DNA of 38,559 nucleotides from CBDDDW01 sp965226805 (GTDB lineage Bacteria > Chloroflexota > Dehalococcoidia > Lucifugimonadales > JAGWBF01), in contig CBDDDW010000008.1 in assembly GCA_965226805.1 (NCBI GenBank), positions 1 to 38,559 on the forward strand, written 5' to 3'. Both the position numbers and the translations under genes were made by a program. The notes beneath the pieces were generated by a model. That model was not told the DNA's origin. It did no database searches and was given only the letters and a program-made list of their open reading frames with translations. The stretch's first letter is position 1. The number at the start of each line of letters is the position of its first letter. Shown here one piece after another: positions 1 through 8,739 of the stretch.

Positions 1-457
1 GCGCCGTCTGTTCCGGTGAGAAGTTTTCCCAGAAAGAATCCATGTCGACTCGCATTGATACCGGGTCAATATCGTAGAACTTGATAGTAGCGTTAGCCAA
101 CGTTGCGCAGTACACATACAGCGCATAATAAGGGCGCGGTAACAGTATCTCTCGTCCTTGGCCCGACACAAGCTGAAATATGTTACGAAATATGGGGGAA
201 GTCCCGGTACTAACAATGATGTTGTCTTTGGAGATTTCCGCCCGGTATTTAGTATTGTAATGGGTTGCGATAGCCTCGCGCAGTTCCGGCAGTCCCTCAG
301 GAAAGACTCGACGCACAAAATCGGGGTCGCGCAGTACTTCGATGACGCGAGTTAGCACGGCTGAGGGGGTTGGAAGCTCCGGAACACCTATGGTGAGTTT
401 TATTACGTCATTCCCTTCGTCCAGAAGTTTGTCAGCATGCTCGTCTAGAACAAACAT
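1..457 (-). CDS. PLP-dependent class I/II aminotransferase, partial
   Basis: Reading the minus strand from 457 to the window edge gives about 152 codons that look like the N-terminal part of a fold-type I aminotransferase. The segment DVIKLTIGVPELPTP matches the substrate-binding strand and loop near the N-terminus of aspartate-aminotransferase-like enzymes. FPEGLPELREAIATHY matches the usual G-x-x-x-L-R-x-A-I block, and IIVSTGTSPIFRNIF followed by LLPRPYYALY matches the cofactor-phosphate region and the P-x-Y-x-x-Y block. The catalytic lysine would lie beyond position 1. ATG 457 has only a weak SD. In-frame TAA TAA codons sit at 485-490, and similarity seems to begin a few codons before ATG 457. 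The true 5' end was therefore probably lost in the rearrangement that brought in the transposons just upstream. The substrate cannot be told from this part. Confidence 0.75.
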   Translation of the reverse strand, partial: MFVLDEHADKLLDEGNDVIKLTIGVPELPTPSAVLTRVIEVLRDPDFVRRVFPEGLPELREAIATHYNTKYRAEISKDNIIVSTGTSPIFRNIFQLVSGQGREILLPRPYYALYVYCATLANATIKFYDIDPVSMRVDMDSFWENFSPEQTA

Positions 458-539
458 TTGGAATTCCAGGTCTGCTGCATAAAGTTATTAATAGGCTTTG
501 GCATGAATCTCCTCGATGGGGCTCAGGTGGACCCCATCA

Positions 540-1475
540 TCAGGACAGCGGTGAGGCTAAAATAAGAGAGTCTACCGCTGGGGTGTCTCGTAAACCTTCA
601 TCCGATTGTAAGGCTCGTGGATGTTCCAGTAAACACCTTTGTGGGCTCACTGCTTGGAACACCTGACCCGGTGACCGATAGCCCAGGGCTTGATGGGGCC
701 GCTCTTGGTTGTAGAAGGCCAGATAAGCCCCAATCCCCTTTCTGGCCTCAGTCCCATTTTGGTATGCCTTCAGGTACATCTCCTCGTACTTGATGCTGCG
801 CCACAGCCGTTCCACGAAGACGTTGTCCATGCACCGGCCCCTGCCGTCCATGCTCACTTGAACGCCTTGCGCCAGCAGCATGCTGGTGAAGGCCTCGCTG
901 GTGAACTGGCTGCCCTGGTCGGTGTTGAATATCTGTGGCCGACCCTTGCTCAAGGCCTCTTCCAGAGCCGCAACACAGAAGTCTACCTCCAGGGTGTTGC
1001 ACAGCCGCCAGGCCAGCACGTAGCGGCTGTGCCAGTCCATGATGGCCACCAAGTAGAGGAAACCCCGAGCCATGGGTATGTAGGTGATGTCGGTGGCCCA
1101 CACCTGGTTGACCCGGTTGATCTCCAGCCCCCTGAGCAAGTACGGATAGACCTTATGCCCTGGGTTTGGCTTGCTGGTGTTGGGACGCCGGTAGATGGCC
1201 TCCAGGCCTATCAGCTGCATCAGCCGGCGGACCCGCTTGCGGTTGACCTGGTGTCCGTGATTTCTGAGCCAGGCAGTCATCCTTCTGGAGCCGTAGAAAG
1301 GTGTCTTCAGGTACTGTTGGTCTATGAGGGCCATCAACTCCAAGTCCTCGGCGCCGGCCTCGGTTGGCAGGTAGTACAACGAGGAGCGGCTGATACCCAG
1401 CAAGGCGCACTGGCGCACCAGAGACAGCTTCGGTTCTTCTCGGTCAATCATGGCCCGGCGTTGGGACCGGCTCAC
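540..1475 (-). CDS. IS3-family transposase OrfB (DDE integrase core)
   Basis: This is the 311-codon catalytic half of an IS3 transposase. The N-terminal 60 residues form the helix-turn-helix of the HTH_21 type (RQCALLGISRSSLYY). They are followed by the YGSRRMTAWLR and NRKRVRRLMQLIGL block. The rve integrase core then carries the DDE triad: D in VWATDITYI, D in FNTDQGSQFTS and E in DNVFVERLWRSIKYEE. The tail YNQERPHQALGYRSP is typical of the family. The GTG start at 1475 overlaps the orfA stop in the sequence GTGA. In this family the functional enzyme is normally the OrfAB fusion made by -1 frameshifting, and a slippery site is present upstream. The product acts on the terminal inverted repeats of the element. 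Confidence 0.93.
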   Translation of the reverse strand: MSRSQRRAMIDREEPKLSLVRQCALLGISRSSLYYLPTEAGAEDLELMALIDQQYLKTPFYGSRRMTAWLRNHGHQVNRKRVRRLMQLIGLEAIYRRPNTSKPNPGHKVYPYLLRGLEINRVNQVWATDITYIPMARGFLYLVAIMDWHSRYVLAWRLCNTLEVDFCVAALEEALSKGRPQIFNTDQGSQFTSEAFTSMLLAQGVQVSMDGRGRCMDNVFVERLWRSIKYEEMYLKAYQNGTEARKGIGAYLAFYNQERPHQALGYRSPGQVFQAVSPQRCLLEHPRALQSDEGLRDTPAVDSLILASPLS

Positions 1476-1756
1476 AACCCGAAGCTCCGTGACAAAAAAT
1501 CCCGTTCCACCTTGAGCTGCCCAATCTGTTGGTAGAGCTGGGCAGTGAGGACCTCTTCGTCCTTCTCCTGGAGTCCAGCACCATTTTCAAAGAGGTGCGG
1601 CGCCCCCTGAATCAAGGCCTTCTTCCAGGCATGGATCTGGCTCGGGTGGACTTCAAACCGGCTGGCCAGCTCTGCAATGGCGTGCTCCCTCTGGAGCCCG
1701 GCCAAAGCCACTTTGGCCTTGAAGACTGGGCTGTGCTTCTTACGTGTTTGCTTCAT
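1472..1756 (-). CDS. IS3-family transposase OrfA (HTH)
   Basis: This 94-residue protein starts at ATG 1756. Its N-terminal helix-turn-helix of the transposase_8 type begins with a basic segment (KQTRKKHSPVFKAKVALAGL), followed by AIAELASRFEVHPSQIHAWKK. The C-terminal half is a probable leucine-zipper helix (AQLYQQIGQLKVERDFL) used for dimerisation with OrfAB. It ends in TGA at 1474-1472, which overlaps the GTG start of orfB. In the family OrfA binds the terminal repeats and modulates transposition. Its length is within the usual range for the family. Confidence 0.9.
   Translation of the reverse strand: MKQTRKKHSPVFKAKVALAGLQREHAIAELASRFEVHPSQIHAWKKALIQGAPHLFENGAGLQEKDEEVLTAQLYQQIGQLKVERDFLSRSFGL
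1493..1499 (-). promoter_or_regulatory. Programmed -1 ribosomal frameshift heptamer T_TTT_TTG
   Basis: On the minus strand the orfA frame reads GAT TTT TTG near codon 88. This gives the heptamer T TTT TTG in the X XXY YYZ phase. Slipping back one base after it opens a frame that runs without a stop (GTC ACG GAG CTT CGG) into orfB. It would join the OrfA DNA-binding domain to the OrfB catalytic domain. Position, phase and direction all fit the known IS3 mechanism. I did not fold a downstream stimulator. Confidence 0.75.
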
Positions 1757-1836
1757 GTCCTGCTCCTTCTTCCCGTCCTATTTTAGGAGCGGGACTCTCT
1801 CTTAGCCACCTGTCCGAATTTTGGGGACCACCTCAG

Positions 1837-2211
1837 GTTGATCTCCTCGAACAGACTCTGCCCCAACTCATGCTCTTCCAGCAGATGGCGGAAGTTCAGA
1901 ATCGTCGTCTCGTCCGGCAGCGGGCCCGACAGCTTCAACCCTACGAACCGTCTCACCGACTCGACCTCGTAGAGCATGTCCTCCATACCAGGATCGCTCA
2001 AGTTGTAGAACAACTGCACGCAGTGTATCCGCACCATCGCCGACAACTCATATGGTCGACGGCCTCGGCCCGCCTTGGGATAGAACGGACGGATGCGCTC
2101 TTCCATCTGTTCCCACGGGATCAGAGCATCCATGCGCTCCAGGAATATCTCCCGGCGGGTCTTGCGCTTCTTGCTCTCGTATTCCAAGTCCGCAAATGTT
2201 GGCTGGTCCAT
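1837..2211 (-). pseudogene. IS5-family transposase, N-terminal fragment
   Basis: From ATG 2211 about 125 codons match the start of an IS5-type transposase. KTRREIFLERMDALIPW and FYPKAGRGRRPYELSAMVR form the DUF772-like N-terminal domain. YNLSDPGMEDMLYEVESVRRFVGL and PDETTILNFRHLLEEHELG follow. The family then continues into the DDE catalytic domain, which is absent here. Removing the IS3 element and one CTCAG copy leaves a frame that runs only a short way (INLSPIEEIHAKAY) to tandem TAA codons. The gene was thus already truncated before the IS3 insertion. The decamer TCGAGGAGAT occurs on both sides of the join. Confidence 0.85.
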
Positions 2212-2278
2212 CAATTATCTCCCCGAACACAGTGCTATTCTCTATGCTACTATGCCCAGACTTGTTCAGAGTATCCCT

Positions 2279-2468
2279 AGCCCAGCTGCGCCAGGACCGG
2301 GGCGATGTGACCGTCACCATCGCACGCCGCGAGCTCCGGAAATGGCTGCGCGAGTCGACGGAGGGCAAGGCCGTGGAGGAGGCAGTCGGGGAATTGCTGG
2401 CGAAGAAGGTAGATGCCCATAGCTCTCTTAAGGTTGCGACCTATGCCAATCACGCCAAGCAAGGCTGA
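2279..2468 (+). pseudogene. 3' fragment of an unidentified gene upstream of the helicase
   Basis: About 62 codons in one frame end at TGA 2466-2468. They read as a charged, helical protein tail (for example VTIARRELRKWLRESTEG). The fragment overlaps the start of the helicase fusion gene at 2443, as expected for the last part of an upstream operon partner. Its left end falls next to the probable outer end of the IS5 remnant, where GATACTCTGAACAAG on the minus strand near 2263-2277 resembles an IS terminus. The 5' part was presumably removed by that event. I do not recognise the family. Confidence 0.4.
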
Positions 2469-5400
2469 TGCGGGTTTCAGCGAAAGCAGCCCCCACCTTT
2501 CCCGTTGCCTCTCGCTGGACCTTGAAGTTGGCTTAAAGGATCGCCGTATTCGCGCTTTTGCTGGAGTCCGCCCGGATACCGGCCAAACCCTAGTTTTCCC
2601 AACGGCCCGCGATGGCTTGGCTACGGCATTGGCGAAGCTGGATGACCTTGCCAAAGGCGTAGACTTCCTGCTGGGACACAACCTGATCGCCTTCGACTTG
2701 CCGCACCTGGAAGCTGCGAATCCCGGTTTGCGGCTGTTACGGCTTCCCGCGGTGGACACGCTCAGACTCAATCCCCTGGCCTTTCCCCGCAACCCCTACC
2801 ATCATCTGGTCAAGCACTACCAGGACGGAGGGCTCAGGCGTGGGCGCATCAACGACCCGGAACTGGATGCCAGACTTGCCCTGGACGTCTTCGACGATCA
2901 GTTGAAGGCCCTGGAGGATTCGCCGTTCGACCTGCTGACAGCCTGGCACTGGCTTACCACTTCTGATAAGGGCGAAGGATTCGATGGGGTGTTCTCGTCT
3001 CTGCGGAACGCGCGAAGACCGTTGGACGCTGAGGCATCTGACGCAATCCACACACGTTTAGCTGACAACTCCTGCCAGACACGCGCCCAGGAGGTCATCG
3101 CAGATGCAGCTCGGCACGGCTGGGCGCTGGCCTATGCGTTGGCGTGGCTGTCTGTGTCTGGGGGCAGCTCGGTCATGCCTCCTTGGGTGCGGCATCAGTT
3201 CCCCGAGACGGGTCGGCTGGTCAAACGATTGCGCGACACTGCCTGCACCGACTCCGCTTGTAGTTGGTGCCGCGAGCGACACGATGCCCGCAAAGAGCTT
3301 ACCCGCTGGTTCGGCTTCCCTGATTTCCGCCCAGAGCCGTCGGACGAGAATGGACAGCCCTTGCAGCGATCCATCGTCGAAGCGGTCATGACCCGGGAGC
3401 ATGTGCTGGGCATCCTGCCAACCGGCGCGGGCAAGTCGCTCTGCTACCAGATACCGGCACTCTCCCGCTACGACAAGACCGGCGCGCTGACGGTGGTCGT
3501 CTCTCCATTGGTAGCACTCATGGCCGATCAAGTGGCGGGGCTCGAAGCCAAGGGCATCGGTTCCTGTGTCACCATCAATGGACTCCTGTCTATGCCCGAG
3601 CGAGCCGATGCGCTCGACCGGGTACGGCTAGGGGATGCCGGCATCGTCATCGTAGCTCCTGAGCAGCTTCGTAGCGTCTCTTTCCGTCGCGCCCTGGACC
3701 AACGGGAGATCGGCGGTTGGGTGCTGGACGAGGCGCACTGCCTCTCGAAGTGGGGACACGACTTCCGGCCCGACTACAGGTACGTAGGGCGCTTCATCCG
3801 CGAAAAGGCGGGGAATGAGCCGATTCCGCCGGTCCTGTGCCTAACCGCGACCGCTAAACCCGATGTGAAAGCCGACATCGTCGAGTATTTCCAAGAGGAA
3901 CTGGGAATCGACCTCAATGTATTCGACGGCGGCGCTCAGCGCACCAACCTGGAGTTCGTGGTGGTGCAGACGAGCACCGGGGAGAAATTCGCTGATGTCC
4001 ACCAGATACTGGACGCCGATTTGCCGACGGATGAACCCGGTGGGGCCATCGTCTATTGCGCCACGCGACGCCACTCCGAAGAGCTGGCGGCGTTCCTACA
4101 GGCCAAGGGACTAAAGGCAGACCATTTCCATGCGGGGCTGCCCCCGGAGACCAGGAAGAACGTCCAGGAGAGCTTCATCCGCGGTGACCTGCAGGCCATC
4201 GTCGCCACCAACGCCTTCGGCATGGGGATCGACAAGCCGGACGTGCGTCTGGTCGTCCACGCCGATATCCCCGGCTCCCTGGAGAACTACCTGCAGGAGG
4301 CGGGCCGCGCTGGAAGGGACCAGCAAAGGGCACGCTGCGTATTGCTCTACACCCAGGACGACGTGGAGCGCCAGTTCGGCATGTCGGCCCGCTCTCGGCT
4401 CACGCGGCGGGAGATTCACGGCGTCTTGCGGGCGCTGCGAAACCTCGACCGGAAGAAGCGCTTGGATGGCCAAGTTGAGGCCACGGCAGGAGAGATTCTC
4501 GGCGAGGACGAAGAGAAGGCCTTCGAGCGAGACTCCAACACCGACGACACCCGGGTACGGACTGCAGTTGCCTGGCTGGAGGACGCTGTGCTGCTCACCC
4601 GCGAGGAGAACCGGGTGCAGGTGTTTCCGTCCTCTCTACGAGTGGCATCGGTGGAGGAGGCACGGGCCAAGCTTGAAAAGTCCGACATCACCGGTGGCTA
4701 CCGCCGCCAACTGCTGACCATCGCAGAAACGCTGATCGAGGCGGATGCGGACGAGGGAATCTCCACCGACGAGCTGATGGCCGCAACGGGTTTGACCTCC
4801 GAGGGCGTCCGGGGCGCGCTTTACGACCTGGAGCGATTGGGGATCGCCAGCAACGACACGGTGTTGACTGCCTTTGTCCACACGGGCGCGGAGCGTGCCT
4901 CACTGAGACGCTTCGAGCAGGCGGCGGCACTGGAGAATGACCTGATCGCCCTCCTGCGGGAGACAGCGCCGGATATGGGCACTGGAGATACGTCCATGCT
5001 CCATCTCCGCCTCGCCACCCAACGGCTCAAGGACGAGGGTAACTCTCACGCCTTACCGGAGCGCCTGTGGCGCATCGTCAGGAGCATCGCCGCCGACGGG
5101 CGCGGCGAGGGCGGCAGTGGAGGAAGCCTCGGAGTACGGCGATGGGACACGGAGACCGTTCAAGTGACGTTGCAACGCGAGTGGGGAGCGTTGGAGAGGA
5201 CTGCTGAGCTTCGCCGTGCAGCGGCACGGCTGCTGCTGGATCATCTACTCGCCACCCTGCCGCAAGGAAGCCGGGGCACCGACCTGCTGGCAGAGACAAC
5301 CCTCGGCAAGCTGCTGACGGCGGTCCAGTCCGACCTCATCCTGAGAAGCGAAGTCAAGGACCCCGCCAAGCTGATGGACCGTGCCTTGCTGTGGTTGCAC

Positions 5401-7585
5401 GAGCAGGAGGTCATTCGGCTGAACAAAGGTCTGGCGGTGTTTCGCCCAGCCATGACCATCCACCTGAAGCCGGAAACACGCGGGTTCGCCCAAGCCGATT
5501 TCGCATCTCTCAAGCTCCACTACGACGAGCAGGTGTTGCAGATCCACGTGATGGCGGAATACGCGCAGCAGGGTCTTGGCTCGATGGCTGACGCCCTACG
5601 CCTGGCGATGGACTACTTTGCGCTTAACGAAGAGGGCTTCCTGCATCGATGGCTACCAAATCGAGAGACGGAGACTTCCCGCCAGACCACGCCGGAATCT
5701 TGGCGGGCTATTGTGGAGAGCCTGAACAATCCCATCCAACGCCGCATCGTGGCCGACGACCGGGAGCAGACCAATGTGCTGGTGCTTGCCGGTCCCGGCT
5801 CGGGCAAGACGCGGGTGTTGGTGCACCGTATCGCCTATCTGGTGCGTGTGAAACGAGAGGACCCTCGTGGCATCCTCGCACTCGCTTACAACCGGCACGC
5901 CGCGGTAGAGATTCGCCGCCGTCTGGCGGAACTCATCGGCGATGACGCTCGAGGCGTGATGGTGTTCACCTGCCACGCCATTGCTATGCGGCTGGTTGGT
6001 GCCAGTTTCTCAGGGCGTGCAAACCGTCTGAACGAAGGGGATTTCCAGGAGGTATTGCGACAGGCCACAGCCCTGCTGCGCGGCGAAGGACTGGCGCCTG
6101 ACGAAGCGGACGAGTATCGTGCGCGGCTGCTGGCTGGCTTCCGCTGGATACTGGTTGACGAGTACCAGGACATCGGCTTGGAGCAGTACGAGCTGATCTC
6201 CGCCCTCGCGGGCAGGACTCTCGTTGAGGAGGACGACAAGCTGAGCCTCTTTGCGGTGGGAGACGACGACCAGAACATCTACGCCTTCAACGGCTCGTCG
6301 GTGGAGTTCATCCGGCGCTTCGAGACGGATTACGGCGCCAGGCCCGTCTTCCTGACAGACAACTATCGCTCCACGAGCCATATCATCGCGGCTGCCAACG
6401 CGGTGGTCCAACCGGCCCGGCAACGGATGAAGACCGGGCATCCCATCACCATCGACAGGACCCGCTCCAAGGAACCGCCGGGCGGGGCTTGGTCGGCGCT
6501 AGACCCGGTGGCCCGTGGAAGGGTACAGCTAGTTCCGGGTGTGGACAATCCCATCTCTCAGGCGCAAGTGGTGGTCTCAGAGCTTGAGCGGTTATCTGGG
6601 CTCACTCCCAACTGGGAGTGGTCTGCCTGCGCGGTGGTATCGCGGGACTGGAGCAACCTCGACCCAGTGCGCAGCCTCTGCGAGCTTTGGGGCATCCCAG
6701 TTGAAATGGCGAACGAGGATTTCTCAGGTTTCTGGCACTTGCGGGAGACCAGGGCGCTCCGGGACTAGCTAGATGAGGAAGATTCCAAATTGGTGAGGAG
6801 CGGGGACGTAGCCGACTGGCTGGGTAGGCAACCCGTAGGCCCGTGGGTCAAGCTGCTGAAGGAAGCCGTAACCGAGTACGCGCTGGAGAGCGGCGGAGCG
6901 GAAACGTCGCTGGACTACTTCATCGAATGGCTTGCCGAGTGGGGACGGGAGTTTCGTCGCCGGCAAGGCGGATTACTGCTGACCACCGCCCACCGCGCCA
7001 AGGGCCTGGAGTTCGGCCACGTGGTCGTGCTGGATGGCGCTTGGGACCGCATCGGGCGTGGGGAGGATCGGGACTCCCCCCGGCGGCTGTACTATGTGGC
7101 AATGACTCGGGCACGTCAGACCCTTACCCTCATGCGCCTTGCCGGGCGACATCCGTTCCAGGATGCCTTGCAGAGTAGTCCCTCGGTGCTGCGCCGCCCG
7201 ACACCGGTAGGACTGCCTATCCAGGCTTCGGAACTCAAACGCAGCTATCGGCGGCTCAGCCTTGGGGACGTCTTCCTGAGCTTTGCAGGGTACAGGCCCC
7301 CTGGCCATCCAGTGCATCTGGCCATTGCCGCTCTCTCTACCGGAGACCTTCTCCATGTGCGGAAAGGGTCGAACCGTTGGGAGCTTTTGGACGGCCACGG
7401 CACTGTCGTAGGGCAGCTAGCTAGTAGTTTCAAGTGCCCCCGCTGACATGCGCTTAGCTTTTGCCTCGGTCTTGGCGATTGCAACCTGGGACCGAGAGCA
7501 TTCGGAACCGGAGTACCGTGACGGCCTTGCCTGCGATATGTGGGAAGTAGTGGTACCGGAGTTGGTGTTCGAGCAGGATTCATAA
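2443..7585 (+). pseudogene. DEDD exonuclease-RecQ-UvrD helicase fusion, broken by an amber codon and a frameshift
   Basis: Without its lesions the protein would have about 1713 residues. Near residues 25-150 is a DEDD 3'-5' exonuclease-like domain, with DLE at 26-28, GHNLIAFD near 78-85 and NDPELDARLALDVFDD as the last acidic motif. A Cys cluster with an adjacent His (CTDSACSWC) precedes a RecQ core with Walker A GAGKS, DEAH and the QEAGRAGRDQ motif. From about residue 1110 a UvrD/Rep core follows, with GPGSGKT, VDEYQD, GDDDQNIYAF, TTAHRAKGLEF and YVAMTRARQ. An in-frame TAG at 6766-6768 (context RALRD*LDEEDS) separates UvrD motifs IV-VI from the rest. A C5 tract at 7437-7441 shifts the frame. 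Dropping one C restores 46 codons ending ELVFEQDS at TAA 7583-7585. ATG 2443 has AAGG nine bases upstream. The exonuclease-RecQ order recalls WRN. It probably acts in DNA repair or defence. Confidence 0.8.
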
Positions 7586-7956
7586 CCAATTTGGCTACGA
7601 AATCAACTATGCACAGTACGCTCCGGCCCCACCACCCCACGCACGCGGGTCTCTACAGCTTCATAGACTGCTTCCCGGCGGTTCGAGTCCCGTATACCCG
7701 TCGCCCCAGTGGCAGTGCTCGACTCGCACTTCCGTTGGCCCGGAGACTGGTCTACTAGTGGGGCAAGCAGTTCATTGGGACGGCGGTCACTGACATGCGC
7801 CGGCTGATGTTGGAGCAGGAGAGTTGCTATCTCGAGCAGCTAGTGAGCGGCCTGAGCTTAGACAAGCAGATACTGAAGCGGGCTCGGTGAAGGCGTCTTA
7901 GGCCTCTTCGCTAAGGAAAGCACATCTGGTGTCAAGGGGTGGCCTACGGGTGTGGG
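7586..7956. other. Degenerate stretch between the helicase fusion and the HEPN-like gene
   Basis: Apart from a 43-codon IS3 OrfA remnant at 7759-7890, I see no credible gene, tRNA or terminator here. The stretch looks like decayed mobile-element DNA. Confidence 0.5.
7759..7890 (+). pseudogene. Remnant of a second IS3-family orfA
   Basis: Directly after an in-frame TAG, 43 codons end at TGA 7888-7890. They read like the second half of an IS3 OrfA. WGKQFIGTAVTDMRRL corresponds to the end of the HTH (usual form W-R-K-x-Y-G-G). The rest, YLEQLVSGLSLDKQILKRAR, corresponds to the leucine-zipper helix (usual form A-D-L-x-L-D-x-Q-x-L-K). The sequence differs from the complete IS3 element at 527-1831, so it comes from another element. 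No matching orfB or ends were found. Confidence 0.5.
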
Positions 7957-8631
7957 TTAGCGTCGGGTATGTGACGATCCTATGGTGGAGGCCGTGTCCG
8001 CGCTCCAGCATCCATCGGCACTTGTATTCAACACCCAGACAAGGTTATCGAGAAGCGAAATTGCCTTCAGGCTATTCAGTTCGGTGTTGTAGTCGGTTTT
8101 CAATCCGTGGAGAACCTGATGCCGATTGAGGCCTTCGAATGTGTCGTCCAGGGTACCAGTATGCACCCATAGCGGAGTGTCTACCGTGAAGGGATACAGA
8201 ACCGCTTGGAAGAATCGGCCTGTAACCTCGGAACGGAAAGCGCTCACTGCGCCCCTACGCCCTTTCGTGAAGAGCAAGCTCCCGAACGCGTCGTAAAAGA
8301 TGCCATCAGCCTGTTCGAGGAAAGCCCCGATTGAGAGCGAATACCAGCATTCTCGGTGTGCACCGAACGCCTCTTGAAACAAGTGCGACCGGTGTGGATA
8401 GGTTTCGATCAGGGCTGCTTCAATGTCATCGAGATGCCGCCGAACATGTTGCCCGACAGCTACATCGACGTCATTCGGCGTGTCTTCTAACGCTCTGCCA
8501 AGTTGGGGAATAGCAGCTACAGGCATGCGTGGGCCAAGAAACCAACCTCTGCGTGCCAGTTTCGTCAACGACTTCTGGTCGCGGAGCGGCTGCTCCTCTA
8601 GCCAACGATGCAGCCTACGTAATGTTGCCAT
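7957..8631 (-). CDS. HEPN-like hypothetical protein (R-x4-H motif)
   Basis: The start ATG at 8631 is chosen because GAGGAG lies seven bases upstream. An upstream GTG/TTG-type extension to 8715 lacks an SD and would overlap the divergent promoter region. The protein has 224 residues, is mostly helical by composition, and has no signal peptide or membrane segment. Near the C-terminus is LNRHQVLHG, giving R170-x4-H175, followed by the helix YNTELNSLKAISLLDNLVWVL. The R-x4-6-H motif with such a flanking helix is the hallmark of HEPN ribonucleases and related abortive-infection or toxin proteins. The assignment rests on this motif alone. It is transcribed divergently from the unknown gene at 8740, between a broken helicase fusion and a recombinase remnant, which suggests an accessory or defence setting. 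Confidence 0.55.
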   Translation of the reverse strand: MATLRRLHRWLEEQPLRDQKSLTKLARRGWFLGPRMPVAAIPQLGRALEDTPNDVDVAVGQHVRRHLDDIEAALIETYPHRSHLFQEAFGAHRECWYSLSIGAFLEQADGIFYDAFGSLLFTKGRRGAVSAFRSEVTGRFFQAVLYPFTVDTPLWVHTGTLDDTFEGLNRHQVLHGLKTDYNTELNSLKAISLLDNLVWVLNTSADGCWSADTASTIGSSHTRR

Positions 8632-8739
8632 AGGAAAGCTCCTCACCCACGCCAAGACGATATATGACCTAAGGTTGTTGCTAGCATCCGATGGTGATAG
8701 CATATCATATGGCAACTCTCATGTTAGGTTTGGATTAAA
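8632..8739. promoter_or_regulatory. Divergent intergenic region
   Basis: These 108 bases separate two divergent genes and are A/T-richer than the surroundings. On the plus strand TTGTTG and TAGCAT are separated by 17 bases (about 8675-8703), a weak sigma70-like pair for the rightward gene. On the minus strand only the SD GAGGAG before ATG 8631 is clear. No operator palindrome stands out. Confidence 0.35.

Larger units (their letters stand above)
527..1831 (-). mobile_element. Complete IS3-family insertion sequence
   Basis: This 1305-bp element carries orfA and orfB on the minus strand. Its ends are imperfect inverted repeats. The left end reads GTGGACCCC and the inverted right end reads GTGGTCCCC. 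Further inside, GGACAG, a GTG..GGCTA block and AGAGAGTC recur at both ends. It is flanked by a 5-bp direct repeat CTCAG at 522-526 and 1832-1836, which fits the 3-5 bp target duplication known for the family. It inserted in an already truncated IS5-family transposase gene. Both genes and ends are intact, so it may still be active or be a recent arrival. Confidence 0.85.

Noticed and set aside
690..1535. 281-codon plus-strand frame opposite the IS3 orfB
   Set aside because: A shadow of the transposase gene. It has no SD and a Pro/His/Val-rich composition caused by GC-rich codons.
2052..2278. Plus-strand frame upstream of the 62-codon fragment
   Set aside because: It is antisense to the IS5 transposase remnant. 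Only the part after about 2279 is plausible coding sequence.
7678..7695. T-loop-like GGTTCGAGTCC, suggesting a tRNA
   Set aside because: The flanking bases do not form a full T stem and no acceptor, D or anticodon arm could be drawn.
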